From assembly GCF_008973825.1 (NCBI RefSeq), contig NZ_WCHR01000003.1:62001-126000 (forward strand): 64,000 bases of DNA. Direction: 5' to 3'. A program made the translations under genes and the position numbers. The DNA is from Gemmobacter serpentinus. GTDB lineage: Bacteria > Pseudomonadota > Alphaproteobacteria > Rhodobacterales > Rhodobacteraceae. Position 1 is the first letter of the stretch, and every line of letters begins with the position of its first letter. Below the pieces are notes generated by a model. That model saw only the letters and a program-made list of their open reading frames with translations, had not been told where the DNA came from and ran no database searches. Positions 8,762-17,506 of the stretch are shown here, piece after piece.

Positions 8762-9475
8762 GTGGTATTCAAACGGCGCGACAGGCGCACATATGCGCAG
8801 CTGGCGCGCGACCTCATCTATCCCAAGGGCGGGATCCGTCGCGCGGTGCAATATGTGTTGCACAGGATGCGCAGACTACCGGATCAGCCGCATCGCATCG
8901 CGCGCGGTGTGGCTGCGGGCACTTTCGTAAACTTTCCGCCGGTCTATATGGTGCAGATGCTGTCGGCGGCGGGCCTTGCCTGGGTCATGCGCGGCAATAT
9001 CATCGCGGCGCTTCTGGCGACCTTCATCTCCAACCCGCTGACCACCCCATTCCTTGCCATGGGATGCCTCAAGCTTGGGCACTGGATGCTGGGGATCGAG
9101 CGGCCGCTGACCTTCACCGAGGTGCTGAACGCCTTCACCGATGCGGGCTGGCAGCTTTGGAACAATTTCCTGTCCATCTTAACCCATGATGTGGCGCAAT
9201 GGGACAAGCTGATCGATTTCTTCTGGTATCTGTTCTGGCCCTATACGGTCGGGTCGATCATTCCGGGGGTTCTGGCCAGCATCGCCACCTATTACATGAC
9301 CATTCCGCTGGTTCATGCCTATCAGAAACTGCGCGCCGCGAAGTTCAACGAACGGTCCGAGCGGCGGCGTGCCTTGCGGGCCCGGCTGCAGGCGCGTGAG
9401 GAGGCGGCAGCGGCTGCATCAACCCCCGCATCAGGGTCTTCATCAGGGGGTGACGAGCCGCCCGCCGCACCGTAA
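8762..9475 (+). CDS. DUF2062 family membrane protein
   Basis: A 237-residue protein of the DUF2062 family. After a basic N-terminal stretch come hydrophobic segments around residues 50-70 and 75-100, with family motifs [18 protein letters not shown] and NPLTTPFLA, and another helix pair near 155-185. The C-terminal 50 residues are charged then Ala/Ser/Pro-rich, probably a disordered cytoplasmic tail. The function is unknown; the family is usually an inner-membrane protein next to spoT and pdxJ in Rhodobacterales, as here. The start is a GTG at 8762; no better ATG is in a suitable place before the conserved region. Confidence 0.86.
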   Translation: MVFKRRDRRTYAQLARDLIYPKGGIRRAVQYVLHRMRRLPDQPHRIARGVAAGTFVNFPPVYMVQMLSAAGLAWVMRGNIIAALLATFISNPLTTPFLAMGCLKLGHWMLGIERPLTFTEVLNAFTDAGWQLWNNFLSILTHDVAQWDKLIDFFWYLFWPYTVGSIIPGVLASIATYYMTIPLVHAYQKLRAAKFNERSERRRALRARLQAREEAAAAASTPASGSSSGGDEPPAAP

Positions 9476-9503
9476 GGTCGGGCCGATTGACAGGAGATCG
9501 GCA

Positions 9504-10244
9504 ATGCAGAAGCAGCGGCTTGGGGTGAATATCGACCATGTGGCGACCGTGCGGAACGCGCGGGGATCGGTCTGGCCAGATCCGCTGCGCGCGGCCCTTC
9601 TGGCCGAGGCCGCCGGGGCAGATGGCATCACCGCACATCTGCGTGAGGATCGCCGCCATATCCGTGATGCCGATATGGAGGCGCTGAAGGCCGGGATCGG
9701 CATTCCGCTGAATTTTGAATGCGCGGCCACCGCCGAGATGCAGGCGATTGTGCTGCGGCTGCGCCCCCATGCCGTCTGCCTGGTGCCTGAGCGGCGCGAG
9801 GAGCGCACGACCGAAGGTGGCCTTGACGTCGCGGGCGACGAGGCGCGACTGCGCGATTATCTGGTGCCGCTGCGCGAGGCCGGGTGCCGCGTCAGCATGT
9901 TCATCGGCCATGACGCCCGCCAGATCGAGGCCTCGGCCCGGATCGGCGCGGCGGTGGTGGAACTGCATACCGGCCACTATTCCGATCTTCATGCCGAAGG
10001 GCGCGCGGCCGAGGCGGATGCGGAACTTGCCGCCCTGCGCGCGGGTGCCACGCTGGCCGCAAGCCTCGGGCTGGAAGTCCATGCCGGCCATGGCCTGACC
10101 TATGAGAATGTGGCGCCTGTTGCTGCGATCCCCGAGGTGCAGGAACTGAATATCGGGCATTTCCTGATCGGTGAGGCGATCTATCTGGGTCTTGGCCCCG
10201 CCATCGAGGAAATGCGCCGCCGTATGGATGCAGCGCGGGCATAG
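9504..10244 (+). CDS. pdxJ: Pyridoxine 5'-phosphate synthase
   Basis: Condenses 1-deoxyxylulose 5-phosphate with 3-amino-2-oxopropyl phosphate to form pyridoxine 5'-phosphate, the last ring-forming step of DXP-dependent vitamin B6 synthesis. The 246-residue TIM barrel shows [33 protein letters not shown], the LVPERREE loop and [11 protein letters not shown] with phosphate-binding [10 protein letters not shown] near the C-terminus. The ATG at 9504 has AGGAG seven bases before it. It is followed by acpS after ten bases, the widespread pdxJ-acpS pair. Confidence 0.97.
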   Translation: MQKQRLGVNIDHVATVRNARGSVWPDPLRAALLAEAAGADGITAHLREDRRHIRDADMEALKAGIGIPLNFECAATAEMQAIVLRLRPHAVCLVPERREERTTEGGLDVAGDEARLRDYLVPLREAGCRVSMFIGHDARQIEASARIGAAVVELHTGHYSDLHAEGRAAEADAELAALRAGATLAASLGLEVHAGHGLTYENVAPVAAIPEVQELNIGHFLIGEAIYLGLGPAIEEMRRRMDAARA

Positions 10245-10254
10245 GGCGGGCGCG

Positions 10255-10677
10255 ATGATCCTTGGCATTGGCAGCGATCTGGCCAATATCGAACGGATCG
10301 CCGCCGTTCTGGACCGGCATGGCGACCGTTTCCGCAATCGCGTCTTCACACCCACAGAGCAGCGTCGGGCCGAGGCGCGGCCGCCGCTGATCGCGGCCAC
10401 CTATGCCAAACGCTGGGCCGCGAAAGAGGCCTGTTCCAAGGCGCTTGGCACTGGGTTGCGGATGGGGATCAGCTGGCGCGACATGGCGGTGACCAATCTG
10501 GCTACCGGCCAGCCGGTGATGCATGTGACCGGCTGGGCGGCGGCGCGTCTGGCATCAATGACCCCGCCGGGGCATGAGGCGATCATTCACGTCACCCTGA
10601 CCGATGATCACCCTTGGGCGCAGGCTTTCGTGGTGATCGAGGCGCGCCCGGTGCCGCAGCCCCCCTTCCAAACTTGA
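10255..10677 (+). CDS. acpS: Holo-[acyl-carrier-protein] synthase
   Basis: Attaches 4'-phosphopantetheine from CoA to a serine of apo-acyl carrier protein. The 140-residue protein begins [15 protein letters not shown], where the Asp is a metal ligand, and has the second signature [16 protein letters not shown] with the catalytic Glu and Lys. Its length is normal for the AcpS group. It lies ten bases after pdxJ and 51 bases before lepB in the same operon. Confidence 0.96.
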   Translation: MILGIGSDLANIERIAAVLDRHGDRFRNRVFTPTEQRRAEARPPLIAATYAKRWAAKEACSKALGTGLRMGISWRDMAVTNLATGQPVMHVTGWAAARLASMTPPGHEAIIHVTLTDDHPWAQAFVVIEARPVPQPPFQT

Positions 10678-10728
10678 CTCCGCGCGCCCCCGCGCGCATG
10701 TAGCCGCAAAACCGGCTGAGAGGCGAAA

Positions 10729-11517
10729 ATGGCGAGCAAGGACAAGCAGGGCGACAGCATCCTCGATTGGGGCAAGACGATTGCATGGGCGCTGGTCATC
10801 GCCGGTGTCTTCCGCACCTTGCTGTTCCAGCCGTTCTGGATTCCGTCGGAATCGATGAAGGATACGCTGCTCATCGGCGACTTCCTGTTCGTGAACAAGA
10901 TGGCCTATGGCTATTCGAAATATTCCTGCCCCTTCGCGGCCTGCCCGATCACCGGGCGCATCTTCTCCACCGAGCCGGAGCGCGGCGATGTCGTGGTGTT
11001 CCGCCATCCGGTGAACAATTCCGATTTCATCAAGCGCCTGATCGGCCTGCCGGGCGATACCGTGCAGATGAAGAACGGGGTGCTCTGGCTGAACGGGCAG
11101 GAAGTGCCGCAGACCCCGGACGGGCAATTCGAGGAAGTCTACGAGCCGCAGGGCCCGATGGGCAGCTTGCCGCGATGCGAGAACGGCCCGGTGGGGCAGG
11201 GCGGTATCTGCACCCGCTCGCGCTTTATCGAGACCTTGCCGGGCGGGCGTCAGCATGACGTGTTGAACATCGATACCAACGGCTATGGGGACAATACCGA
11301 TGTCTTCACCGTGCCGCCGGGGCATTACTTCTTCATGGGGGACAACCGCGACAACTCTACCGACAGCCGCTACAGTCAGGCCGTGGGCGGGGTGGGGATG
11401 CTACCTGCCGAATACCTGATCGGCCGTGCGGATCGTATCATTTTCTCCTCTGCCGGGCGATCCATGCTGTTCTTCTGGACCTGGCGGTCGGATCGTTTCT
11501 TCAAGGCGATCGAGTGA
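10729..11517 (+). CDS. lepB: Signal peptidase I
   Basis: Inner-membrane serine protease that removes signal peptides from exported proteins. The 262-residue protein has one N-terminal membrane helix (about residues 17-34), the catalytic serine in [10 protein letters not shown] (Ser42) and the general-base lysine in [11 protein letters not shown] (about residue 102). [11 protein letters not shown] is the conserved box E. The insert with two cysteine pairs (SCPFAACPI and CENG...ICTRS) suggests a periplasmic disulfide-stabilised loop, common in alphaproteobacteria. The TGA overlaps the GTG start of rnc. Confidence 0.97.
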   Translation: MASKDKQGDSILDWGKTIAWALVIAGVFRTLLFQPFWIPSESMKDTLLIGDFLFVNKMAYGYSKYSCPFAACPITGRIFSTEPERGDVVVFRHPVNNSDFIKRLIGLPGDTVQMKNGVLWLNGQEVPQTPDGQFEEVYEPQGPMGSLPRCENGPVGQGGICTRSRFIETLPGGRQHDVLNIDTNGYGDNTDVFTVPPGHYFFMGDNRDNSTDSRYSQAVGGVGMLPAEYLIGRADRIIFSSAGRSMLFFWTWRSDRFFKAIE

Positions 11518-12203
11518 AACTCTCTGCCGATCTCCAGGCCTTTCAGCGCCAGTTGGGGCATGAATTTGCCAATCCTGAACTGCTTGTCCAGGCGCTGACC
11601 CATGCCTCGCTGTCGTCGCCGACCCGGCCCGATAATCAGCGGCTGGAATTCCTTGGGGACCGGGTTCTGGGCCTCGTCATGTCGGAGACGCTGCTTGGTG
11701 CGGATACATCTGCGGCGGAAGGCCAGCTTGCGCCCCGCTTCAATGCGTTGGTGCGCAAGGAAACCTGTGCCGATGTCGCGCGCGGCATCGGGCTGGGCGA
11801 GGTGTTGAAGCTGGGGCGATCCGAAATGTTGTCGGGTGGGCGTCGCAAGGAAGCCCTGTTGGGCGATGCGATGGAGGCGGTGATTGCCGCCGTCTATGTC
11901 GATGCCGGCTTGGAGGCCGCGCGGCGAATGATCCTTTCGCTGTGGGGCAAACGGATCGGTGCGGTTGAATCTGATGCCCGCGACGCCAAGACCGCCTTGC
12001 AGGAATGGGCGCAGGCGCGCGGCCAGACCCCGCCGACTTATACCGCGCTTGGGCGTGAGGGCCCGGATCATCAGCCCGTTTTCACGGTTGAAGTGCGGCT
12101 GGATAGCGGCGAGGCGGAACAAGCGCGCGCCGGAACGAAACGGGCGGCGGAGCAAGCCGCGGCCAAGGCGCTGCTGGCGCGGATGGAGGGTCTTGATGGC
12201 TGA
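11514..12203 (+). CDS. rnc: Ribonuclease III
   Basis: Double-stranded RNA endonuclease for rRNA and mRNA processing. The 229-residue protein has the signature [18 protein letters not shown] (residues about 41-58) with the catalytic acidic residues, and a second cluster [14 protein letters not shown]-terminal double-stranded-RNA-binding domain spans about residues 155-225. The start is a GTG overlapping the lepB stop by four bases, a GTGA junction. The 3' end overlaps era by eight bases, giving the usual lepB-rnc-era order. Confidence 0.97.
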   Translation: MKLSADLQAFQRQLGHEFANPELLVQALTHASLSSPTRPDNQRLEFLGDRVLGLVMSETLLGADTSAAEGQLAPRFNALVRKETCADVARGIGLGEVLKLGRSEMLSGGRRKEALLGDAMEAVIAAVYVDAGLEAARRMILSLWGKRIGAVESDARDAKTALQEWAQARGQTPPTYTALGREGPDHQPVFTVEVRLDSGEAEQARAGTKRAAEQAAAKALLARMEGLDG

Positions 12204-13103
12204 ACAACGCGCGGGCTTCGTGGCCCTGATCGGAGAGCCGAATGCAGGCAAGTCCACCCTGTTGAACCGCATGGTCGGGGCCAAGGTCTCCATCGTCACG
12301 CACAAGGTGCAAACGACGCGCGCGCGTATTCGCGGCGTCTGTCTGGAGGGCGACGCGCAGATCGTCTTTGTTGATACGCCCGGTCTTTTTCGGCCACGTC
12401 GTCGTCTCGATCGTGCGATGGTCGCGGCGGCCGGGGGGGGGCGGCAGACGCCGATATCGTTGTGCTGATGATCGAGGCGCATCGTGGCCTGACCGAAGGT
12501 GTCCAGAACATTCTGGACGCGCTGAAGGAACGTGCGACCAACCAGAAGGTGGCGCTGGCCATCAACAAGATCGACCGGATCAAGGCCGAAAACCTGCTGG
12601 CATTGGCGCAAGAGCTGAACACGGCCTATCCTTTTGTTGAAACCTTCATGATCTCCGCCGAGCGAGGCTATGGGGTCGACAAGCTGCGCGCCTGGCTGGC
12701 CGGAGAACTGCCTGTGGGGCCGTGGCTTTACCCCGAGGATCAGATCGCCGATCTGCCGATGCGCATCATTGCCGCCGAGATTACGCGCGAGAAGTTGACG
12801 CTTCGTTTACACGAGGAATTGCCCTATCAGCTGACCGTCGAGACCGAGAAATGGGAGGATCGCCCAGACGGCTCCACCCGGATCGACCAGATCATCTATG
12901 TCGCGCGCGATGGGCATAAGGGCATCGTTCTGGGCCATAAGGGAGAGACAGTGAAGGCCGTGGGCTTGGCTGCGCGGGTTGATCTGAGCGAGTTTCTGGA
13001 TCGCCCTGTGCATCTGTTTCTCCAGGTCAAGGTGCGCCCGAACTGGTTGGAAGAGCCCGACCGCTATTCCGAAATGGGACTTGATTTCAAGGATGGCGAC
13101 TGA
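12196..13103 (+). pseudogene. era: GTPase Era, coding sequence interrupted by a one-base frameshift
   Basis: Era is a GTPase with a KH domain that binds 16S rRNA in 30S subunit assembly and is usually essential. The N-terminal frame (12196 on) has the P-loop GEPNAGKST, the KVQTTRARIRG switch and VDTPGLF, then runs out at 12468. The rest continues from about 12441 in another frame: VVLMIEAHRG, NKIDRI, SAERGYGVDKLRAWL, and the KH domain with DRPVHLFLQVKVRPNW. The break lies at a run of nine G (12433-12441). Restoring one base before the run gives the family sequence A-A-A-W-G-G-A-A-D-A-D, so a base (probably T) is missing. The rest of the gene is intact, which favours a sequence error or very recent mutation over an old pseudogene. 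Confidence 0.9.
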
Positions 13104-13106
13104 GCC

Positions 13107-13439
13107 GTGGCGCGACTCGCGAGCGGGCTTTGGGTCGACGCCTATCTGACGCGGCTGCGGCTTGCGGATATCGCTGTCTATATCACGGCGAAGGGCGATG
13201 CGACGGCGGGGGCCGTGCTGGTGAAATGCGCGACCCTTGACGGTCGGGCGCGTGCCTTTCAGCGCAGCTATGATCTGCTGGAGGATCGCCGGATCTGGCT
13301 GCCCTTTGCCGAAGGGGCCGAGGCCGAGGTCGATCAGGCCGTGGCGCGCGCGCGTCGCTCTGACCCCGATCTTTGGGTGATCGAGTTGGAGGATCGCGCC
13401 GGACGCACGCTTCTGGATCAACCTGGCCTGAGCGATTGA
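13107..13439 (+). CDS. DUF1491 family protein
   Basis: A 110-residue cytoplasmic protein of the alphaproteobacterial family DUF1491. Recognisable parts are LASGLWVDAYLTRLR at the N-terminus, AVYITAKGDATAGAVLVK, and the acidic C-terminal region DPDLWVIELEDRAGRTLL. No function is known. The start is a GTG three bases after the era stop, and recO follows after 58 bases, so it belongs to the same transcription unit. Its constant place between era and recO suggests a housekeeping role, but this is only inference. Confidence 0.88.
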   Translation: MARLASGLWVDAYLTRLRLADIAVYITAKGDATAGAVLVKCATLDGRARAFQRSYDLLEDRRIWLPFAEGAEAEVDQAVARARRSDPDLWVIELEDRAGRTLLDQPGLSD

Positions 13440-13497
13440 TCCTGTTAACGCTTTGTTCTTCTCTTGCCCGCAGACTGGTCGCATCGGATAATGCGGT

Positions 13498-14220
13498 ATG
13501 GAGTGGCAAGATGAAGGCACATTGATCGCAAGCCGTCCCTTGGGCGAGACCTCGGCGCGGATCGAGGTGTTTACTCCATTCCATGGTCGTCATGCGGGCG
13601 CGGTTCGGGGCGGAGCCTCTCGCAAGATGGCAGCGACCTTGCAGCCGGGAAGTCAGCTTGCCGTCACATGGCGGGCGCGTATGGACGACCAGCTGGGCAG
13701 CTTCGTGGTGGAGCCGCTGCACAGTCGGGCGTCGGTTCTGGAAAGCCATCTGCGTCTGGCCGGGCTCAATGCCATCTGTGCCATGCTGCGTTTCACGCTG
13801 CCCGAGCGCGCAGCCTATCCGCAGCTTTACCGACAGACGCAGGCCCTGTTGCAGCAGGTTGAAGTCGCCGAGGGCTGGGCCGCCGATTATCTGCGTTGGG
13901 AGATGCTCCTGCTGGAAGAGACCGGCTTTGGTCTGGACCTGAGCCGTTGTGCGGTGACTGGGCTCCGCGATGATCTGGCCTATGTCAGCCCGCGAAGTGG
14001 CCGGGCCGTCAGTCGCACGGGGGCGGGGGAGTGGGCGGACAAGCTGTTGCCTCTGCCACCCGCGCTGCTCGGGCAGGGGCCGCTGATCGGGTCGGAATTA
14101 CAGCAGGGCCTTGCGATCACCGGACATTTCTTGCGCCGCGAACTGGCAGAGGAAGGGCGGCCATTTCCCGAGGCGCGAGCTCGACTTCTGACGCTGTTGA
14201 AGGCGGATCACGCGGGCTGA
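13498..14220 (+). CDS. recO: DNA repair protein RecO
   Basis: Mediator that helps RecA load onto SSB-coated single-stranded DNA, working with RecR. The 240-residue protein has the N-terminal OB-fold (MEWQDEGTLIASRPLGETSARIEVF, residues 1-80, with HAGAVRGGAS) and the helical C-terminal half with LRWEMLLLEETGFGLDLSRCAVTG. The zinc-binding cysteine set of some RecO proteins is largely absent, as in other alphaproteobacteria. It is the last gene of the rpoZ-to-recO run. The 139 bases after it hold only a hairpin at 14320-14342 with no T-run. Confidence 0.93.
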   Translation: MEWQDEGTLIASRPLGETSARIEVFTPFHGRHAGAVRGGASRKMAATLQPGSQLAVTWRARMDDQLGSFVVEPLHSRASVLESHLRLAGLNAICAMLRFTLPERAAYPQLYRQTQALLQQVEVAEGWAADYLRWEMLLLEETGFGLDLSRCAVTGLRDDLAYVSPRSGRAVSRTGAGEWADKLLPLPPALLGQGPLIGSELQQGLAITGHFLRRELAEEGRPFPEARARLLTLLKADHAG

Positions 14221-14359
14221 CCGTGCCGACCGGCCAGTGATGGGCAAGCCATTGGGCAGGCGTTTGGATCGGCTGGCCGAAAGACGACGCCGGATGTCGG
14301 CCATGATGCAGCGCCGATGGCCGCCATCGCGATGATGGCGGCAGGGAGACTGCGACATC

Positions 14360-15571
14360 ATGGTTTATCCGTTACCGGAGGTGCATCGCACCAGCGTGCC
14401 GAAGATTGAGGCCTTTGCGACCTTGGCCGGTCTCGAGGCGGCGGTGCGGGGGCTTTTGATATCCGTCATGCCTTTGGCGATGTATGAGGTTCTGCAAGAC
14501 CCGGGTCTGGTCAGTCTCGCCTATTTTGTGGTGGGACTGGTCTCCATGGTCTGGGGGTTCCTCGTGCCCGGCATGACGCGACTGGTGCCGCGCCGCTGGA
14601 TGTATAGTCTCGGCTGCGGCTTCTATCTGCTCGCCATGGGCCTGGCCCTGATTGGGGGAACTGTGCCCACCCTGATCGCGCTGCTGTCCATGATCTTTGC
14701 GACTGCCACCTGCTTTGTCTGCTTCAACGCTTATGTGCTCGACTATGTCGCGCGTGGCAATCTTGGGCGGTTGCAAAGTATGCAGATGTTCTATGCCGCC
14801 GCTCCTTGGGCGATTGGTCCGATGGCCGGGGTCTGGCTGCGCGATCTGTGGTGGCCGCTGCCCTTCGTGCTGGCGGCGGCCTTCGCGGTCGCGCTTTTGG
14901 CGGCATTCTGGCATTTCCGGTTGGGCAATGGGCGCCAGATTGCCAGGGCACGGGCCCCGGCAATCAACCCGCTGGTCTATCTGAGCCGCTTCTTGCATCA
15001 GCCTCGGCTGATCGCAGGCTGGATGTTCGCGGTGGTGCGCAGCAGCGGCTGGTGGGTCTATATCGTCTATCTGCCGATCTTTTGCATCGAGGCGGGATTG
15101 GGCGACAAGGTCGGGGGGATCGCCCTTTCGATCTCCAATGCCTTGCTGTTCTTCACACCCTTCATCCTGAAACTGTCGCAACGCGCCTCGGTGCGGCGGG
15201 CGGTGCGTGCGGCGCTTGCCGGTTGCGCCTTGCTGTTCCTGAGCGCGGCTGCTTTTTCGGGCTGGCCCTGGATGACGGTGGCCTGCCTGATGCTCGGCTC
15301 GCTGGGACTTGTGCTTCTGGACGCGATCGGGGGCCTGCCCTTCATGCTGGCGGTCAAGCCGTCAGAGCGGGTGGAGATGGCGGCGGTGTTCTCCAGTTTC
15401 CGTGATGTCTCCGGCATGGTGTCCCCGGGCGTCGCTTGGGTCGTTCTGCTGGTGACGCCGGTTGCCGGGATCTTTGCCGCCAGCGGCTTGGCCTTTGCCG
15501 CGGCCTATACGGTCGCAGGGCGTCTGCATCCCCGCCTCGGTGCGGCGCGGCCATCCCGAGGCGGGGCGTGA
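14360..15571 (+). CDS. MFS transporter
   Basis: A 403-residue integral membrane protein with 11-12 predicted helices, and the central charged loop at about residues 190-215 (RLGNGRQIARARAP) expected for a major facilitator. A conserved basic loop after helix 2 (MTRLVPRRWMYS) occupies the position of the MFS A-motif. No substrate signature is seen; drug or small organic solute efflux is possible. The start ATG at 14360 is preceded by GGGAG. The gene is convergent with mcd, with a 10-bp inverted repeat between them. Confidence 0.8.
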   Translation: MVYPLPEVHRTSVPKIEAFATLAGLEAAVRGLLISVMPLAMYEVLQDPGLVSLAYFVVGLVSMVWGFLVPGMTRLVPRRWMYSLGCGFYLLAMGLALIGGTVPTLIALLSMIFATATCFVCFNAYVLDYVARGNLGRLQSMQMFYAAAPWAIGPMAGVWLRDLWWPLPFVLAAAFAVALLAAFWHFRLGNGRQIARARAPAINPLVYLSRFLHQPRLIAGWMFAVVRSSGWWVYIVYLPIFCIEAGLGDKVGGIALSISNALLFFTPFILKLSQRASVRRAVRAALAGCALLFLSAAAFSGWPWMTVACLMLGSLGLVLLDAIGGLPFMLAVKPSERVEMAAVFSSFRDVSGMVSPGVAWVVLLVTPVAGIFAASGLAFAAAYTVAGRLHPRLGAARPSRGGA

Positions 15572-15598
15572 GATCCGCCGGGGGCCATCCGGCGGATC
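15572..15598. terminator. Inverted repeat between convergent MFS and mcd genes
   Basis: GATCCGCCGG at 15572-15581 and its perfect complement CCGGCGGATC at 15589-15598 flank a seven-base loop. It lies exactly between the two stop codons and can form a strong hairpin on either strand. No T-run follows on either side, so a factor-independent terminator is not certain; it may act as an RNA 3' end stabiliser. Confidence 0.45.
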
Positions 15599-15616
15599 AC
15601 TCTCGACCCAGGTTGA

Positions 15617-17281
15617 TCAGTCCAGCAGGCGGCGGGCGATGACCTGTGCCTGAATTTCAGCGGCACCTTCAAAGATGTTGAGGATGCGTGCATCGCACAG
15701 GATGCGGCTGATCCGGTATTCCAGTGCGAAGCCATTGCCACCATGGATCTGCAATGCATTGTCGGCACAGGCCCAGGCAACGCGCGCGCCCAGCAGCTTG
15801 GCCATGCCAGCCTCCAGATCGCAGCGCTTGTCGTGGTCCTTCTGCCAGGCGCTGAAATAGGTCAGCTGCCGCGCGATCATCACCTCGACCGCCATCATAG
15901 CCAGCTTGCCCGCGATGCGGGGAAACTCGATCAGCGCCTTGCCGAACTGCTGGCGATCCTCGGCATATTGCATTCCGGTTTCCAGCGCTGATTGCGCGAC
16001 ACCAATGGCCCGGGCACCTGTCTGGATGCGGGCCGATTCAAAGGTTTGCATCAACTGCTTGAACCCTTGCCCCGGCACGCCGCCCAGAAGGTTCGCGCCC
16101 TTGACCTTGAACCCGTCAAATCCCAGCTCGTATTCCTTCATTCCTCGATAGCCCAGCACCTCGATCTCGCCGCCGGTCATGCCCGGTGTCGGGAAGGGGT
16201 CGGTATCTGTGCCGGGAGTCTTTTCCGCCAGAAACATCGACAGCCCGCGCCAGTCGGTGGTGTCCGCCTCGGTGCGCGCCAGCAGGGTCATCACATGGGT
16301 GCGCGCGGCATGGGTGATCCAGGTCTTGTTGCCGGTCACTTCCCAATCTTCGCCAACCCGCACCGCGCGGGTGCGCAGGCTGCCAAGATCGGATCCGGTA
16401 TTGGGTTCGGTGAAGACGGCGGTCGGCAGGATCTCGCCGCTGGCGAGTTTGGGCAGCCATTCTGCCTTCTGCGCATCGGTGCCGCCACACAGGATCAGTT
16501 CGGCCGCGATCTCGCTGCGGGTGCCAAGGCTGCCCACACCGATATAACCGCGCGACAGTTCTTCCGACACCACCACCATCGATGCTTTGGAAAGGCCAAA
16601 GCCGCCGAACTCTTCGGGGATGGTCAGGCCGAAGACCCCCATTTCGGCAAGCGATTCAATTATCTCCATCGGAATCAGCTCATCCTTGAGGTGCCAGTCA
16701 TGCGCAAAGGGAATGACACGCTCATCCGCAAAGCGACGGAACTGATCGCGGATCATTTCCAGCTCTGCGTCCAATCCTGTGGCCCCAAAGGTGGCGCGGC
16801 CATGATTGTCGCGCATCCGCGCCACCAGCGCCGCGCGGGCATCTGGCGTGTTGCCGCCCGCAATCAGCGCCGCAGCTTCCGGCCCCGGGGCCCAGGTCTG
16901 ATCCAGATCGGCCAGCCGCGCAGTCTCGTTCTGTGACATCGGAATGCCACCCGCGATCTGGGCCAGATACTCGCCAAAACCGATCTGCAGGATCAGCGCC
17001 TCCATCGCGCCAAAGCTGCCTGCCGCTTGCAGCCGATCGGCCCAGGCGGAAAGCTGACGCAGACTTTCGGTATAGGTCGCAAGCCAGCTGAGCGTATGCG
17101 CCGCAAACTGATGCTGCTCCAGCAGCCCGGCGGAAATCTTGCCGTCGCGGCTGACCTTTGCGCGCAGTGCCTCACGGGCGGAGATGAACAGGGCGTCAAT
17201 CTCGGGAAGCGCGGCCTTGGTCAGCGCCTCCAGATCGGCCAGCAGGGGGGAGGCGGGCATGGCTTGACCATCATGCGGCAT
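15617..17281 (-). CDS. mcd: (2S)-methylsuccinyl-CoA dehydrogenase (ethylmalonyl-CoA pathway)
   Basis: FAD enzyme that oxidises (2S)-methylsuccinyl-CoA to mesaconyl-CoA in the ethylmalonyl-CoA pathway of acetyl-CoA assimilation. At 554 residues it is far longer than ordinary acyl-CoA dehydrogenases (~380); the ~165-residue N-terminal extension is a known mark of Mcd. The dehydrogenase core follows: IPEEFGGFGLSK, FTEPNTGSDLGSLRTRA, TGNKTWITHA, DRQQFGKALIEFPRIA and LQIHGGNGFALEYRISRILCDARI. Electrons should pass to EtfAB and ETF-QO, both encoded in this window. The start at 17281 has GAGG eight bases upstream, and repeated GCAACTGCA boxes lie 19-53 bases further. The isovaleryl-CoA dehydrogenase reading is excluded by the length. 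Confidence 0.92.
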   Translation of the reverse strand: MPHDGQAMPASPLLADLEALTKAALPEIDALFISAREALRAKVSRDGKISAGLLEQHQFAAHTLSWLATYTESLRQLSAWADRLQAAGSFGAMEALILQIGFGEYLAQIAGGIPMSQNETARLADLDQTWAPGPEAAALIAGGNTPDARAALVARMRDNHGRATFGATGLDAELEMIRDQFRRFADERVIPFAHDWHLKDELIPMEIIESLAEMGVFGLTIPEEFGGFGLSKASMVVVSEELSRGYIGVGSLGTRSEIAAELILCGGTDAQKAEWLPKLASGEILPTAVFTEPNTGSDLGSLRTRAVRVGEDWEVTGNKTWITHAARTHVMTLLARTEADTTDWRGLSMFLAEKTPGTDTDPFPTPGMTGGEIEVLGYRGMKEYELGFDGFKVKGANLLGGVPGQGFKQLMQTFESARIQTGARAIGVAQSALETGMQYAEDRQQFGKALIEFPRIAGKLAMMAVEVMIARQLTYFSAWQKDHDKRCDLEAGMAKLLGARVAWACADNALQIHGGNGFALEYRISRILCDARILNIFEGAAEIQAQVIARRLLD

Positions 17282-17299
17282 GGCGATTCCTCGAATTCT

Positions 17300-17334
17300 G
17301 CAACTGCAAAATTGCTAATCCCTTCGCAACTGCA
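17300..17334. promoter_or_regulatory. Direct repeat GCAACTGCA upstream of mcd
   Basis: GCAACTGCA occurs twice, starting at 17300 and 17326, 26 bases apart, within 55 bases upstream of the mcd start. On the mcd strand it reads TGCAGTTGC. A pair at about 2.5 helical turns suggests binding of one regulator. RamB-type short-chain-fatty-acid regulators control EMC genes in Paracoccus, but I cannot confirm that this matches their site. Confidence 0.4.
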
Positions 17335-17420
17335 GCGCAAGAAAAATTCAATATGTTGCGATAAATCTTTCCATAAATGACCTGCCTGAGTGGCGATTAG
17401 CCTTCCAATCCTGCAGACAA

Positions 17421-17451
17421 GAAAAATGCCCCGGGCCGAAACCCGAGGCAT
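17421..17451 (-). terminator. Rho-independent terminator of pckA
   Basis: On the minus strand, ATGCCTCGGG pairs with CCCGGGGCAT across a six-base loop (one mismatch), followed by TTTTTC. It lies 56 bases past the pckA stop, after a first GC-rich hairpin at 17481-17499, and before the mcd promoter region. Confidence 0.75.
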
Positions 17452-17454
17452 CCT

Positions 17455-17499
17455 CATCTGTTCCCAAATATCCTGGGGATCCGGGGGCAAAGCCCCCGG
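17455..17499 (+). repeat. REP-like palindromic repeat, copy A
   Basis: CATCTGTTCCCAAATATCC TGGGG at 17455-17478 is followed by the hairpin CCGGGGGC-AAA-GCCCCCGG at 17481-17499. The same two-part pattern recurs at 42478-42522, and its first half recurs inverted at 42428-42451. This is the kind of short intergenic repeat common in Rhodobacterales genomes; here it lies just past the pckA stop. Confidence 0.6.
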
Positions 17500-17506
17500 G
17501 GGCTTA

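Noticed and set aside
6056-8863. Very long open frame (935 codons) on the minus strand across rpoZ, spoT and folK
   Set aside because: The plus strand has clear conserved proteins with all motifs. The minus-strand translation is rich in His, Arg and Gln with no domain; it is a typical shadow in high-GC DNA.
13450-13466. GTTA-N7-GTTC resembling a LexA box upstream of recO
   Set aside because: It differs from the SOS consensus at a fixed position, and a gap match of this quality is common by chance.
14320-14342. GCCGCCAT / ATGGCGGC hairpin after recO
   Set aside because: The stem is real, but no T-run follows and it lies far from the stop, so I did not call a terminator.
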